This document shows positions 34,776-47,715 of a DNA stretch of 64,000 nucleotides, in pieces. The first letter of the stretch is position 1. Each line of letters starts with the position of its first letter. Below the pieces are notes generated by a model. The model had not been told where the DNA came from, ran no database searches, and worked only from the letters and a program-made list of their open reading frames with translations. The stretch is from Desmodus rotundus (Eukaryota > Chordata > Mammalia > Chiroptera > Phyllostomidae). The DNA lies in contig NW_026527297.1 of NCBI RefSeq assembly GCF_022682495.2, positions 20,847 to 84,846 on the forward strand, read 5' to 3'. The translations under genes and the position numbers were made by a program.

Positions 34776-36226
34776 GCAGTTTTACAGGGTCCCTGCGCAC
34801 CTGTTCGGGGAAACAGCAGCCCTCCCTGCCACTCAGAGGACCGCACGATTTCCCACAGGCCACACTGCCTAGCAGTACCTTCAGCCCCGCACAGACAGTG
34901 TGCTAAGGACAGACTTGGGTACCGGGGGCATGGGCGGGGGATTTCCCATGGAACTCTCTAAGGGCCCGGTGCCCTGTGTGGCCCGGGGAGTGCCCATGCC
35001 GTTCCTTGACCCCGCAGGACACTTGCATCCAGCAATAAGCAGCCCTCTGCCTCCACGGGGCTCAAACACCTGGGCCCGGTGTGCGGGCACCTGGCATACG
35101 TGGAGGCAAACCCGCAGACCCCTCTGGCGCGAACCCACCACTGCGAAGATCCCCCTTTTCTTCCATCCGTAAAGGGGTCACGCTTGAGGAGTGGAGGAAC
35201 ATGGGGAGGCCCCCAGGAGATGGCTTTTCTCCGAGCCGCGGCTGGCTCGTTTCGGGCCTATACGTGGGCTGCGCATGCGCACTCAGGCTCCCAAGCACAC
35301 ACCTCCCTCCGCTCAACTGACCCACCCTTTAGAGGTCACAGCAGTTCCACAGGGTCCCTGGGCACCTGTCCGTGGACACAGGAGCCCTCCCTGCCACCTA
35401 GAGGACCACGCGATTTCCCCTGGGGAACACTGCCCAGAAGCACTCCCAGCCTCGCACAGACACTGTACGCAGGATAGACTTGTGGACCAGGGGCCTGGGC
35501 GGGGAATTTTCCAGGGAACTCTCTAAAGGCCAGGTGCCCTCTGTCGCCCTGGGAGTGCCCACGCCTTCCCTTAACCCTGCAGGACACTATCATCCAGCAA
35601 TAAGCAGCCCTCTGCCTCCACGGGGCTCAAACACCTGGGCCCATTGTGCGAGCACCTGGCGTACGTGCAGGCAAACCCGCAGACCCCTCTGGCCCGAACC
35701 CACCACTGCGAAGATCCCCCTTTTCTTCCATCCGTAAAGGGGTCCTCCTTGAGGAGTGGAGGAACATGGGGAGGCCCTCAGGAGATGGATTTTCTCCGAG
35801 CCGCGGCTGGCTCATTTCGGGCCTATAAGTGGGCCGCGCGTGCGCACTCAGGCTCCCCACCACAAGCCTCCCTAGGGTCACGGGACCCACCCTTGACGTG
35901 TCTCCGGAACCACCCTTGAGGGGTCACGTCTCCCACCCCTGAGGGGTCACGTGACCCACCCCTGAGGGGTCTTGTGACCCACACCTGAGGGGTCACGTGA
36001 CCCACACCTGAGGGGTCACGTGACCCACCCCTGAGGGGTCACGTGACCCACCCCTGAGGGGTCACGTGACCCACCCCTGAGGTGTCTCGTGACCCACCCC
36101 TGAGGGGTCATGTGACCCACCCCTGAGGGGTCACGTGACCCACCCTTGAGGGGTCTCGTGACCTACCCTTTCGGGTCACGTGACCCACCCTTGAGGGGTC
36201 TCGTGACCCACCCTTGAGGGGTCACT
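34776..36226 (+). repeat. Unit 25, class D, double core (1,451 bp)
   Basis: Core 1 34776-35340, core 2 35341-35919, tract 35920-36226 (about 13 repeats); TATAAG at 35824. Private GGAGGCCCTCAGG near 35772. Confidence 0.93.
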
Positions 36227-37746
36227 GCAGTTTTACAGGGTCCCTGCGCACCTGTTCGGGGAAACAGCAGCCCTGCCTGCCACTCAGAGGACCGCACGAT
36301 TTCCCACAGGCCACACTGCCTAGCAGTACCTTCAGCCCCGCACAGACAGTGTGCTAAGGACAGACTTGGGTACCGGGGGCATGGGCGGGGGATTTCCCAT
36401 GGAACTCTCTAAGGGTCCGGTGCCCTGTGTGGCCCGGGGAGTGCCCATGCCGTTCCTTGACCCCGCAGGACACTTGCATCCAGCAATAAGCAGCCCTCTG
36501 CCTCCACGGGGCTCAAACACCTGGGCCCGGTGTGCGGGCACCTGGCATACGTGGAGGCAAACACGCAGACCCCTCTGGCGCGAACCCACCACTGCGAAGA
36601 TCCCCCTTTTCTTCCATCCGTAAAGGGGTCACGCTTGAGGAGTGGAGGAACATGGGGAGGCCCCCAGGAGATGGCTTTTCTCCGAGCCGCGGCTGGCTCG
36701 TTTCGGGCCTATACGTGGGCTGCGCATGCGCACTCAGGCTCCCAAGCACACACCTCCCTCCGCTCAACTGACCCACCCTTTAGAGGTCACAGCAGTTCCA
36801 CAGGGTCCCTGGGCACCTGTCCGTGGACACAGGAGCCCTCCCTGCCACCTAGAGGACCACGCGATTTCCCCTGGGGAACACTGCCCAGAAGCACTCCCAG
36901 CCTCGCACAGACACTGTACGCAGGATAGACTTGTGGACCAGGGGCCTGGGCGGGGAATTTTCCAGGGAACTCTCTAAAGGCCAGGTGCCCTCTGTCGCCC
37001 TGGGAGTGCCCACGCCTTCCCTTAACCCTGCAGGACACTATCATCCAGCAATAAGCAGCCCTCTGCCTCCACGGGGCTCAAACACCTGGGCCCATTGTGC
37101 GAGCACCTGGCGTACGTGCAGGCAAACCCGCAGACCCCTCTGGCCCGAACCCACCACTGCGAAGATCCCCCTTTTCTTCCATCCGTAAAGGGGTCCTCCT
37201 TGAGGAGTGGAGGAACATGGGGAGGCCCCCAGGAGATGGATTTTCTCCGAGCCGCGGCTGGCTCATTTCGGGCCTATAAGTGGGCCGCGCGTGCGCACTC
37301 AGGCTCCCCACCACAAGCCTCCCTCGGGTCACGGGACCCACCCTTGACGTGTCTCCTGAACCACCGTTGAGGGGTCATGTCACCCACCCCTGAGGGGTCA
37401 CGTGACCCACCCCTGAGGGGTCTTGTGACCCACCCATGAGGGGTCACGTGACCCACCCCTGAGGGGTCTCGTGACCCACCCCTGAGGGGTCACGTGACCC
37501 ACCCCTGAGGGGTCACGTGACCCACCCCTGAGGGGTCTCGTGACCCACCCCTGAGGGGTCACGTGACCCACCCCTGAGGGGTCACGTGACCCACCCCTGA
37601 GGGGTCTCGTGACCCACCCCTGAGGGGTCACGTGACCCACCCCTGAGGGGTCACGTGACCCACCCTTGAGGGGTCTCGTGACCTACCCTTTTGGGGTCAC
37701 GTGACCACCCTTGAGGGGTCTCGTGACCCCCCCTTGAGGGGTCACT
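36227..37746 (+). repeat. Unit 26, class E, double core (1,520 bp)
   Basis: Core 1 36227-36791, core 2 36792-37370, tract 37371-37746 (about 16 repeats); TATAAG at 37275. Private AAGGGTCCGG near 36411, GCAAACACGCAG near 36558 and first tract repeat GTCATGTCACCC near 37375. Confidence 0.93.
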
Positions 37747-38817
37747 GCAGTTTTACAGGGTCCCTGCGCACCTGTTCGGGGAAACAGCAGCCCTCCCTGC
37801 CACTCAGAGGACCGCACGATTTCCCACAGGCCACACTGCCTAGCAGTACCTTCAGCCCCGCACAGACAGTGTGCTAAGGACCGACTTGGGTACCGGGGGC
37901 ATGGGCGGGGGATTTCCCATGGAACTCTCTAAGGGCCCGGTGCCCTGTGTGGCCCGGGGAGTGCCCATGCCGTTCCTTCACCCCGCAGGACACTTGCATC
38001 CAGCAATAAGCAGCCCTCTGCCTCCACGGGGCTCAAACACCTGGGCCCGGTGTGCGGGCACCTGGCGTACGTGGAGGCAAACCCGCAGACCCCTCTGGCG
38101 CGAACCCACCACTGCGAAGATCCCCCTTTTCTTCCATCCTTAAAGGGGTCCTCCGTGAGGAGTGGAGGAACATGGGGAGGACCCCAGGAGATGGCTTTTC
38201 TCCGAGCCGCGGCTGGCTCATTTCGGGCCTATAAGTGGGCCGCGAGTGCGCACTCAGGCTCCCCACCACAAGCCTCCCTCGGGTCACGGGACCCACCCTT
38301 GACGTGTCTCCTGAACCACCGTTGAGGGGTCACGTCACCCACCCCTGAGGGGTCACGTGACCCACCCCTGAGGGGTCTTGTGTCCCACCCCACAGGGGTC
38401 ACGTGACCCACCCCTGAGGGGTCACGTGACCCACCCCTGAGGGGTCACATGACCCACCCCTGAGGGGTCTCGTGAACCACCCCTGAGGGGTCACGTGACC
38501 CACCCCTGAGGGGTCTCGTGACCCACCCCTGAGGGGTCACGTGACCCACCCCTGAGGGGTCTTGTGACCCACCCCTGAGGGGTCTCGTTACCCACCCCAC
38601 AGGGGTCACGTGACCCACCCCTGAGGGGTCTCGTTACCCACCCCACAGGGGTCACGTGACCCACCCCTGAGGGGTCACGTGACCCACCCCTGAGGGGTCT
38701 CGTGACCTACCCTTTTGGGGTCACGTGACCCACCCTTGAGGGGTCTCGTGACCTACCCTTTTGGGGTCACGTGACCCACCCTTGAGGGGTCTCGTGACCC
38801 ACCCTTGAGGGGTCACA
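37747..38817 (+). repeat. Unit 27, single recombinant core, late switch (1,071 bp)
   Basis: Core 37747-38325, tract 38326-38817 (about 21 repeats). Copy of unit 23, 5,090 bp downstream, with the same late core 1/core 2 switch and mutated NRF1-like site. TATAAG at 38230. Confidence 0.9.
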
Positions 38818-39819
38818 GCAGTTTTACAGGGTCCCTGCGCACCTGTTCGGGGAAACAGCAGCCCTCCCTGCCACTCAGAGGACCGCACGATTTCCCACAG
38901 GCAACACTGCCTAGCAGTACCTTCAGCCCTGCACAGACAGTGTGCTAAGGACAGACTTGGGTACCGGGGGCATGGGCGGGGGATTTCCCATGGAACTCTC
39001 TAAGGGCCCGGTGCCCTGTGTGGCCCGGGGAGTGCCCATGCCGTTCCTTGACCCCGCAGGACACTTGCATCCAGCAATAAGCAGCCCTCTGCCTCCACGG
39101 GGCTCAAACACCTGGGCCCATTGTGCGAGCACCTGGCGTACGTGCAGGCAAACCCGCAGACCCCTCTGGCCCGAACCCACCACTGCGAAGATCCCCCTTT
39201 TCTTCCATCCGTAAAGGGGTCCTCCTTGAGGAGTGGAGGAACATGGGGAGGCCCCCAGGAGATGGATTTTCTCCGAGCCGCGGCTGGCACATTTCGGGCC
39301 TATAAGTGGGCCGCGCGTGCGCACTCAGGCTCCCCACCACAAGCCTCCCTCGGGTCACGGGACCCACCTTTGACATGTCTCCTGAACCACCGTTGAGGGG
39401 TCACGTCACCCACCCCTGAGGGGTCACGTGACCCACCCCTGAGGGGTCTTGTGACCCACCCCACAGGGGTCACGTGACCCACCCCTGAGGGGTCACGTGA
39501 CCCACCCCTGAGGGGTCTCGTGACCCACCCCTGAGGGGTCACGTGACCCACCCCTGAGGGGTCTCGTGACCCACCCCTGAGGGGTCACGTGACCCACCCC
39601 TGAGGGGTCTCGTGACCCACCCCTGAGGGGTCTCGTTACCCACCCCACAGGGGTCACGTGACCCACCCCTGAGGGGTCACGTGACCCACCCCTGAGGGGT
39701 CTCGTGACCTACCCTTTTGGGGTCACGTGACCCACTCTTGAGGGGTCTTGTGACCTACCCTTTTGGGGTCACGTGACCCACCCTTGAGGGGTCTCGTGAC
39801 CCACCCTTGAGGGGTCACA
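38818..39819 (+). repeat. Unit 28, single recombinant core, early switch (1,002 bp)
   Basis: Core 38818-39396, tract 39397-39819 (about 18 repeats); TATAAG at 39301. Core 1 sequence changes to core 2 before CATTGTGCGAGC (39119), inside the shared segment CAGCAATAAGCAGCC to CACCTGGGCCC. Private GGCAACACTG near 38901, GGCACATTTCGG near 39286 and CTTTGACATGTC near 39368. Confidence 0.9.
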
Positions 39820-41211
39820 GCAGTTTTACAGGGTCCCTGCGCACCTGTTCGGGGAAACAGCAGCCCTCCCTGCCACTCAGAGGACCGCACGATTTCCCAC
39901 AGGCCACACTGCCTAGCAGTACCTTCAGCCCCGCACAGACAGTGTGCTAAGGACAGACTTGGGTACCGGGGGCATGGGCGGGGGATTTCCCATGGAACTC
40001 TCTAAGGGCCCGGTGCCCTGTGTGGCCCGGGGAGTGCCCATGCCGTTCCTTGACCCCGCAGGACACTTGCATCCAGCAATAAGCAGCCCTCTGCCTCCAC
40101 GGGGCTCAAACACCTGGGCCCGGTGTGCGGGCACCTGGCGTACGTACAGGCAAACCCGCAGACCCCTCTGGCCCGAACCCACCACTGCGAAGATCCCCCT
40201 TTTCTTCCATCCGTAAAGGGGTCCTCCTTGAGGAGTGGAGGAACATGGGGAGGCCCCCAGGAGATGGATTTTCTCCGAGCCGCGGCTGGCTCATTTCGGG
40301 CCTATAAGTGGGCCGCGCGTGCGCACTCAGGCTCCCCACCACAAGCCTCCCTCGGGTCACGGGACCCACCCTTGACGTGTCTCCTGAACCACCGTTGAGG
40401 GGTCACGTCACCCACACCTGAGGGGTCACGTGACCCACCCCTGAGGGGTCTTGTGACCCACCCATGAGGGGTCACGTGCCCCACCCCTGAGGGGTCTCGT
40501 GACCCACCCCTGAGGGGTCACGTGACCCACCCCTGAGGGGTCTCGTGACCCACCCCTGAGGGGTCTCGTGACCCACCCCTGAGGGGTCACGTGACCCACC
40601 CCTGAGGGGTCTCGTGACCCACCCCTGAGGGGTCTCGTGAACCACCCCTGAGGGGTCACGTGACCCACCCCTGAGGGGTCTCGTGACCCACCCCTGAGGG
40701 GTCTTGTGACCCACCCCTGAGGGGTCTCGTTACCCACCCCACAGGGGTCACGTGACCCACCCCTGAGGGGTCTCGTTTAACACCCCACAGGGGTCACGTG
40801 ACCCACCCCTGAGGGGTCACGTGACCCACCCCTGAGGGGTCTCGTGACCCACCCCTGAGGGGTCATGTGACCCACCCCTGAGGGGTCACGTGACCCACCC
40901 TTGAGGGGTCTCGTGACCTACCCTTTCGGGTCACGTGACCCACCCCTGAGGGGTCTCGTGACCCACCCCTGAGGGGTCTTGTGACCCACCCCTGAGGGGT
41001 CTCGTTACCCACCCCACAGGGGTCACGTGACCCACCCCTGAGGGGTCTCGTTTAACACCCCACAGGGGTCACGTGACCCACCCCTGAGGGGTCACGTGAC
41101 CCACCCCTGAGGGGTCTCGTGACCCACCCCTGAGGGGTCATGTGACCCACACCTGAGGGGTCACGTGACCCACCCCTGAGGGGTCTCGTGACCCACCCTT
41201 GAGGGGTCACT
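39820..41211 (+). repeat. Unit 29, class C core with the longest tract (1,392 bp)
   Basis: Core 39820-40398 has the class C ACGTACAGG junction; TATAAG at 40303. Tract 40399-41211 is 813 bp, about 35 repeats and 10 more than other class C units. The marker CTCGTTTAACACC occurs twice, near 40773 and 41048, so a block of about 275 bp has been duplicated inside the tract. Confidence 0.92.
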
Positions 41212-43145
41212 GCAGTTTTACAGGGTCCCTGCGCACCTGTTCGGGGAAACAGCAGCCCTCCCTGCCACTCAGAGGACCGCACGATTTCCCACAGGCCACA
41301 CTGCCTAGCAGTACCTTCAGCCCCGCACAGACAGTGTGCTAAGGACAGACTTGGGTACCGGGGGCATGGGCGGGGGATTTCCCATGGAACTCTCTAAGGG
41401 CCCGGTGCCCTGTGTGGCCCGGGGAGTGCCCATGCAGTTCCTTCACCCCGCAGGACACTTGCATCCAGCAATAAGCAGCCCTCTGCCTCCACGGGGCTCA
41501 AACACCTGGGCCCGGTGTGCGGGCACCTGGCATACGTGGAGGCAAACCCGCAGACCCCTCTGGCGCGAACCCACCACTGCGAAGATCCCCCTTTTCTTCC
41601 ATCCGTAAAGGGGTCACGCTTGAGGAGTGGAGGAACATGGGGAGGCCCCCAGGAGATGGCTTTTCTCCGAGCCGCGGCTGGCTCGTTTCGGGCCTATACG
41701 TGGGCTGCGCATGCGCACTCAGGCTCCCAAGCACACACCTCCCTCCGCTCAACTGACCCACCCTTTAGAGGTCACAGCAGTTCCACAGGGTCCCTGGGCA
41801 CCTGTCCGTGGACACAGGAGCCCTCCCTGCCACCTAGAGGACCACGCGATTTCCCCTGGGGAACACTGCCCAGAAGCACTCCCAGCCTCGCACAGACACT
41901 GTACGCAGGATAGACTTGTGGACCAGGGGCCTGGGCGGGGAATTTTCCAGGGAACTCTCTAAAGGCCAGGTGCCCTCTGTCGCCCTGGGAGTGCCCACGC
42001 CTTCCCTTAACCCTGCAGGACACTATCATCCAGCAATAAGCAGCCCTCTGCCTCCACGGGGCTCAAACACCTGGGCCCATTGTGCGAGCACCTGGCGTAC
42101 GTGCAGGCAAACCCGCAGACCCCTCTGGCCCGAACCCACCACTGCGAAGATCCCCCTTTTCTTCCATCCGTAAAGGGGTCCTCCTTGAGGAGTGGAGGAA
42201 CATGGGGAGGCCCCCAGGAGATGGATTTTCTCCGAGCCGCGGCTGGCTCATTTCGGGCCTATAAGTGGGCCGCGCGTGCGCACTCAGGCTCCCCACCACA
42301 AGCCTCCCTAGGGTCACGGGACCCACCCTTGACGTGTCTCCGGAACCACCCTTGAGGGGTCACGTCTCCCACCCCTGAGGGGTCACGTGACCCACCCCTG
42401 AGGGGTCTTGTGACCCACACCTGAGGGGTCACGTGACCCACACCTGAGGGGTCACGTGACCCACCCCTGAGGGGTCACGTGACCCACCCCTGAGGGGTCA
42501 CGTGACCCACCCCTGAGGTGTCTCGTGACCCACCCCTGAGGGGTCATGTGACCCACCCCTGAGGGGTCACGTGACCCACCCTTGAGGGGTCTCGTGACCT
42601 ACCCTTTCGGGTCACGTGACCCACCCTTGAGGGGTCTCGTGACCCACCCTTGAGGGGTCTCGTGACCCACCCCTGAGGGGTCACGTGACCCACCCCTGAG
42701 GGGTCACGTGACCCACCCGTGAGGGGTCTCGTGACCCACCCCTGAGGGGTCACGTGACCCACCCCTGAGGGGTCTCGTGACCCACCCCTGAGGGGTCTCG
42801 TGAACCACCCCTGAGGGGTCACGTGACCCACCACTGAGGGGTCTCGTGACCCACCCCTGAGGGGTCACGTGACCCACCCCTGAGGGGTCTTGTGACCCAC
42901 CCCTGAGGGGTCTCGTTACCCACCCCACAGGGGTCACGTGACCCACCCCTGAGGGGTCTCGTTACCCACCCCACAGGGGTCACGTGACCCACCCCTGAGG
43001 GGTCACGTGACCCACCCCTGAGGGTTCTCGTGACCTACCCTTTTGGGGTCACGTGACCCACCCTTGAGGGGTCTCGTGACCTACCCTTTTGGGGTCACGT
43101 GACCCACCCTTGAGGGGTCTCGTGACCCACCCTTGAGGGGTCACA
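41212..43145 (+). repeat. Unit 30, class D with fused double tract (1,934 bp)
   Basis: Core 1 41212-41776, core 2 41777-42355; TATAAG at 42260. Tract 42356-43145 is 790 bp. A complete class D tract runs to about 42657, where the terminal CCCTTGAGGGGTC should meet a core; instead it continues into 21 more repeats of another tract type, with CCCGTGAGG and CCACTGAGG markers also found in unit 33. This looks like loss of a whole core by recombination between tracts. Confidence 0.92.
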
Positions 43146-43985
43146 GCAGTTTTACAGGGTCCCTGCGCACCTGTTCGGGGAAACAGCAGCCCTCCCTGCC
43201 ACTCAGAGGACCGCACGATTTCCCACAGGCCACACTGCCTAGCAGTACCTTCAGCCCTGCACAGACAGTGTGCTAAGGACAGACTTGGGTACCGGGGGCA
43301 TGGGCGGGGGATTTCCCATGGAACTCTCTAAGGGCCCGGTGCCCTGTGTGGCCCGGGGAGTGCCCATGCCGTTCCTTGACCCCGCAGGACACTTGCATCC
43401 AGCAATAAGCAGCCCTCTGCCTCCACGGGGCTCAAACACCTGGGCCCGGTGTGCGGGCACCTGGCGTACGTGGAGGCAAACCCGCAGACCCCTCTGGCGC
43501 GAACCCACCACTGCGAAGATCCCCCTTTTCTTCCATCCGTAAAGGGGTCCTCCTTGAGGAGTGGAGGAACATGGGGAGGCCCCCAGGAGATGGATTTTCT
43601 CCGAGCCGCGGCTGGCTCATTTCGGGCCTATAAGTGGGCCGCGCGTGCGCACTCAGGCTCCCCACCACAAGCCTCCCTCGGGTCACGGGACCCACCCTTG
43701 ACGTGTCTCCTGAACCACCGTTGAGGGGTCACGTCACCCACCCCTGTGGGGTCACGTGACCCACCCCTGAAGGGTCTCGTGACCCACCCCTGAGGGGTCA
43801 CGTGACCCACCCCTGAGGGGTCACGTGACCCACCCCTGAGGGGTCTCGTGACCCACCCCTGAGGGGTCACGTGACCCACCCCTGAGGGGTCACGTGACCC
43901 ACCCTTGAGGGGTCTCGTGACCTACCCTTTTGGGGTCACGTGACCACCCTTGAGGGGTCTCGTGACCCCCCCTTGAGGGGTCACT
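43146..43985 (+). repeat. Unit 31, single recombinant core, shortest unit (840 bp)
   Basis: Core 43146-43724, tract 43725-43985 (about 11 repeats, the shortest complete tract); TATAAG at 43629. Core 1 sequence extends through GTGGAGGC and CTGGCGCG, then core 2 (GTCCTCCTTGAGG). Private CCCCTGTGGGG and CCTGAAGGGTC in the tract. Confidence 0.9.
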
Positions 43986-45056
43986 GCAGTTTTACAGGGT
44001 CCCTGAGCACCTGTTCGGGGAAACAGCAGCCCTCCCTGCCACTCAGAGGACCGCACGATTTCCCACAGGCCACACTGCCTAGCAGTACCTTCAGCCCCGC
44101 ACAGACAGTGTGCTAAGGACAGACTTGGGTACCGGGGGCATGGGCGGGGGATTTCCCATGGAACTCTCTCAGGGCCCGGTGCCCTGTGTGGCCCGGGGAG
44201 TGCCCACGCCGTTCCTTGACCCCGCAGGACACTTGCATCCAGCAATAAGCAGCCCTCTGCCTCCACGGGGCTCAAACACCTGGGCCCATTGTGCGAGCAC
44301 CTGGCGTTCGCGCAGGCAAACCCGCAGACCCCTCTGGCCCGAACCCACCACTGCGAAGATCCCCCTTTTCTTCCATCCTTAAAGGGGTCCTCCGTGAGGA
44401 GTGGAGGAACATGGGGAGGACCCCAGGAGATGGCTTTTCTCCGAGCCGCGGCTGGCTCATTTCGGGCCTATAAGTGGGCCGCGCGTGCGCACTCAGGCTC
44501 CCCACCACAAGCCTCCCTCGGGTCACGGGACCCACCCTTGACGTGTCTCCTGAACCACCGTTGAGGGGTCACGTCACCCACCCCTGAGGGGTCACGTGAC
44601 CCACCCCTGAGGGGTCTTGTGTCCCACCCCACAGGGGTCACGTGACCCACCCCTGAGGGGTCACGTGACCCACCCCCGATGGGTCACATGACCCACCCCT
44701 GAGGGGTCTCGTGAACCACCCCTGAGGGGTCACGTGACCCACCCCTGAGGGGTCTCGTGACCCACCCCTGAGGGGTCACGTGACCCACCCCTGAGGGGTC
44801 TTGTGACCCACCCCTGAGGGGTCTCGTTACCCACCCCACAGGGGTCACGTGACCCACCCCTGAGGGGTCTCGTTACCCACCCCACAGGGGTCACGTGACC
44901 CACCCCTGAGGGGTCACGTGACCCACCCCTGAGGGGTCTCGTGACCTACCCTTTTGGGGTCACGTGACCCACCCTTGAGGGGTCTCGTGACCTACCCTTT
45001 TGGGGTCACGTGACCCACCCTTGAGGGGTCTCGTGACCCACCCTTGAGGGGTCACA
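43986..45056 (+). repeat. Unit 32, single recombinant core, early switch (1,071 bp)
   Basis: Core 43986-44564, tract 44565-45056 (about 21 repeats); TATAAG at 44469 with an intact NRF1-like site. The switch to class B core 2 is before CATTGTGCGAGC (44287). Private CTCTCTCAGGGCC near 44164, GCCCACGCCG near 44204 and CCCCCGATGGG near 44674. Confidence 0.9.
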
Positions 45057-46173
45057 GCAGTTTTACAGGGTCCCTGCGCACCTGTTCGGGGAAACAGCAG
45101 CCCTCCCTGCCACTCAGAGGACCGCACGATTTCCCACAGGCCACACTGCCTAGCAGTACCTTCAGCCCTGCACAGACAGTGTGCTAAGGACAGACTTGGG
45201 TACCGGGGGCATGGGCGGGGGATTTCCCATGGAACTCTCTAAGGGCCCGGTGCCCTGTGTGGCCCGGGGAGTGCCCATGCCGTTCCTTGACCCCGCAGGA
45301 CACTTGCATCCAGCAATAAGCAGCCCTCTGCCTCCACGGGGCTCAAACACCTGGGCCCGGTGTGCGGGCACCTGGCGTACGTGCAGGCAAACCCGCAGAC
45401 CCCTCTGGCCCGAACCCACCACTGCGAAGATCCCCCTTTTCTTCCATCCGTAAAGGGGTCCTCCTTGAGGAGTGGAGGAACATGGGGAGGCCCCCAGGAG
45501 ATGGATTTTCTCCGAGCCGCGGCTGGCTCATTTCGGGCCTATAAGTGGGCCGCGCGTGCGCACTCAGGCTCCCCACCACAAGCCTCCCTCGGGTCACGGG
45601 ACCCACCCTTGACGTGTCTCCTGAACCACCGTTGAGGGGTCACGTCACCCACCCCTGAGGGGTCACGTGACCCACCCCTGAGGGGTCTTGTGACCCACCC
45701 ATGAGGGGTCACGTGACCCACCCCTGAGGGGTCTCGTGACCCACCCCTGAGGGGTCACGTGACCCACCCCTGAGGGGTCACGTGACCCACCCGTGAGGGG
45801 TCTCGTGACCCACCCCTGAGGGGTCACGTGACCCACCCCTGAGGGGTCTCGTGACCCACCCCTGAGGGGTCTCGTGAACCACCCCTGAGGGGTCACGTGA
45901 CCCACCACTGAGGGGTCTCGTGACCCACCCCTGAGGGGTCACGTGACCCACCCCTGAGGGGTCTTGTGACCCACCCCTGAGGGGTCTCGTTACCCACCCC
46001 ACAGGGGTCACGTGACCCACCCCTGAGGGGTCTTGTGACCCACCCCTGAGGGGTCTCGTGACCTACCCTTTTGGGGTCACGTGACCCACCCTTGAGGGGT
46101 CTCGTGACCTACCCTTTTGGGGTCACGTGACCCACCCTTGAGGGGTCTCGTGACCCACCCTTGAGGGGTCACA
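45057..46173 (+). repeat. Unit 33, single recombinant core (1,117 bp)
   Basis: Core 45057-45635, tract 45636-46173 (about 23 repeats); TATAAG at 45540. The switch is in the class C region but reads ACGTGCAGG, without the class C ACGTACAGG variant. The CCCGTGAGG and CCACTGAGG tract markers lie 3,074 bp after the same pair in unit 30. Confidence 0.9.
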
Positions 46174-47715
46174 GCAGTTTTACAGGGTCCCTGCGCACCT
46201 GTTCGGGGAAACAGCAGCCCTCCCTGCCACTCAGAGGACCGCACGATTTCCCACAGGCCACACTGCCTAGCAGTACCTTCAGCCCTGCACAGACAGTGTG
46301 CTAAGGACAGACTTGGGTACCGGGGGCATGGGCGGGGGATTTCCCATGGAACTCTCTAAGGGCCCGGTGCCCTGTGTGGCCCGGGGAGTGCCCATGCCGT
46401 TCCTTGACCCCGCAGGACACTTGCATCCAGCAATAAGCAGCCCTCTGCCTCCACGGGGCTCAAACACCTGGGCCCGGTGTGCGGGCACCTGGCGTACGTG
46501 GAGGCAAACCCGCAGACCCCTCTGGCGCGAACCCACCACTGCGAAGATCCCCCTTTTCTTCCATCCGTAAAGGGGTCACGCTTGAGGAGTGTAAGAACAT
46601 GGGGAGGCCCCCAGGAGATGGCTTTTCTCCGAGCCGCGGCTGGCTCGTTTCGGGCCTATACGTGGGCCGCGCATGCGCACTCAGGCTCCCAAGCACACAC
46701 CTCCCTCGGCTCACCTGACCCACCCTTTAGAGGTCACAGCAGTTCCACAGGGTCCCTGGGCACCTGTCCGTGGACACAGGAGCCCTCCCTGCCACCTAGA
46801 GGACCACGCGATTTCCCCTGGGGAACACTGCCCAGAAGCACTCCCAGCCTCGCACAGACACTGTACGCAGGATAGACTTGTGGACCAGGGGCCTGGGCGG
46901 GGAATTTTCCAGGGAACTCTCTAAAGGCCAGGTGCCCTCTGTCGCCCTGGGAGTGCCCACGCCTTCCCTTAACCCTGCAGGACACTATCATCCAGCAATA
47001 AGCCGCCCTCTGCCTCCACGGGGCTCAAACACCTGGGCCCATTGTGCGAGCACCTGGCGTACGTGCAGGCAAACCCGCAGACCCCTCTGGCCCGAACCCA
47101 CCACTGCGAAGATCCCCCTTTTCTTCCATCCGTAAAGGGGTCCTCCTTGAGGAGTGGAGGAACATGGGGAGGCACCCAGGAGATGGATTTTCTCCGAGCC
47201 GCGGCTGGCTCATTTCGGGCCTATAAGTGGGCCGCGCGTGTGCACTCAGGCTCCCCACCACAAGCCTCCCTCGGGTCACGGGACCCACCCTTGACGTGTC
47301 TCCTGAACCACCGTTGAGGGGTCACGTCACCCACCCCTGAGGGGTCACGTGACCCACCCCTGAGGGGTCTTGTGACCCACCCCACTGGGGTCACGTGACC
47401 CACCCCTGAGGGGTCACGTGACCCACCCCTGAGGGGTCACGTGACCCACCCCTGAGGGGTCACGTGACCCACAACTGAGGGGTCACGTGACCCACCCCTG
47501 AGGGGTCTCGTGACCCACCCCTGAGGGGTCACGTGACCCACCCCTGAGGGGTCACGTGACCCACCCCTGAGGGGTCTCGTGACCCACCCCTGAGGGGTCA
47601 CGTGACCCACCCCTGAGGGGTCACGTGACCCACCCTGAGGGGTCTCGTGACCTACCCTTTCGGGTCACGTGACCCACCCTTGAGGGGTCTCGTGACCCAC
47701 CCTTGAGGGGTCACT
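46174..47715 (+). repeat. Unit 34, double core (1,542 bp)
   Basis: Core 1 46174-46738, core 2 46739-47317, tract 47318-47715 (about 17 repeats); TATAAG at 47222. Private GAGTGTAAGAAC in core 1; core 2 has AATAAGCCGCCC and GGCACCCAGG, which recur in units 38 and 41. The NRF1-like site is lost by a CpG change (GCGTGTGCAC). Confidence 0.92.
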
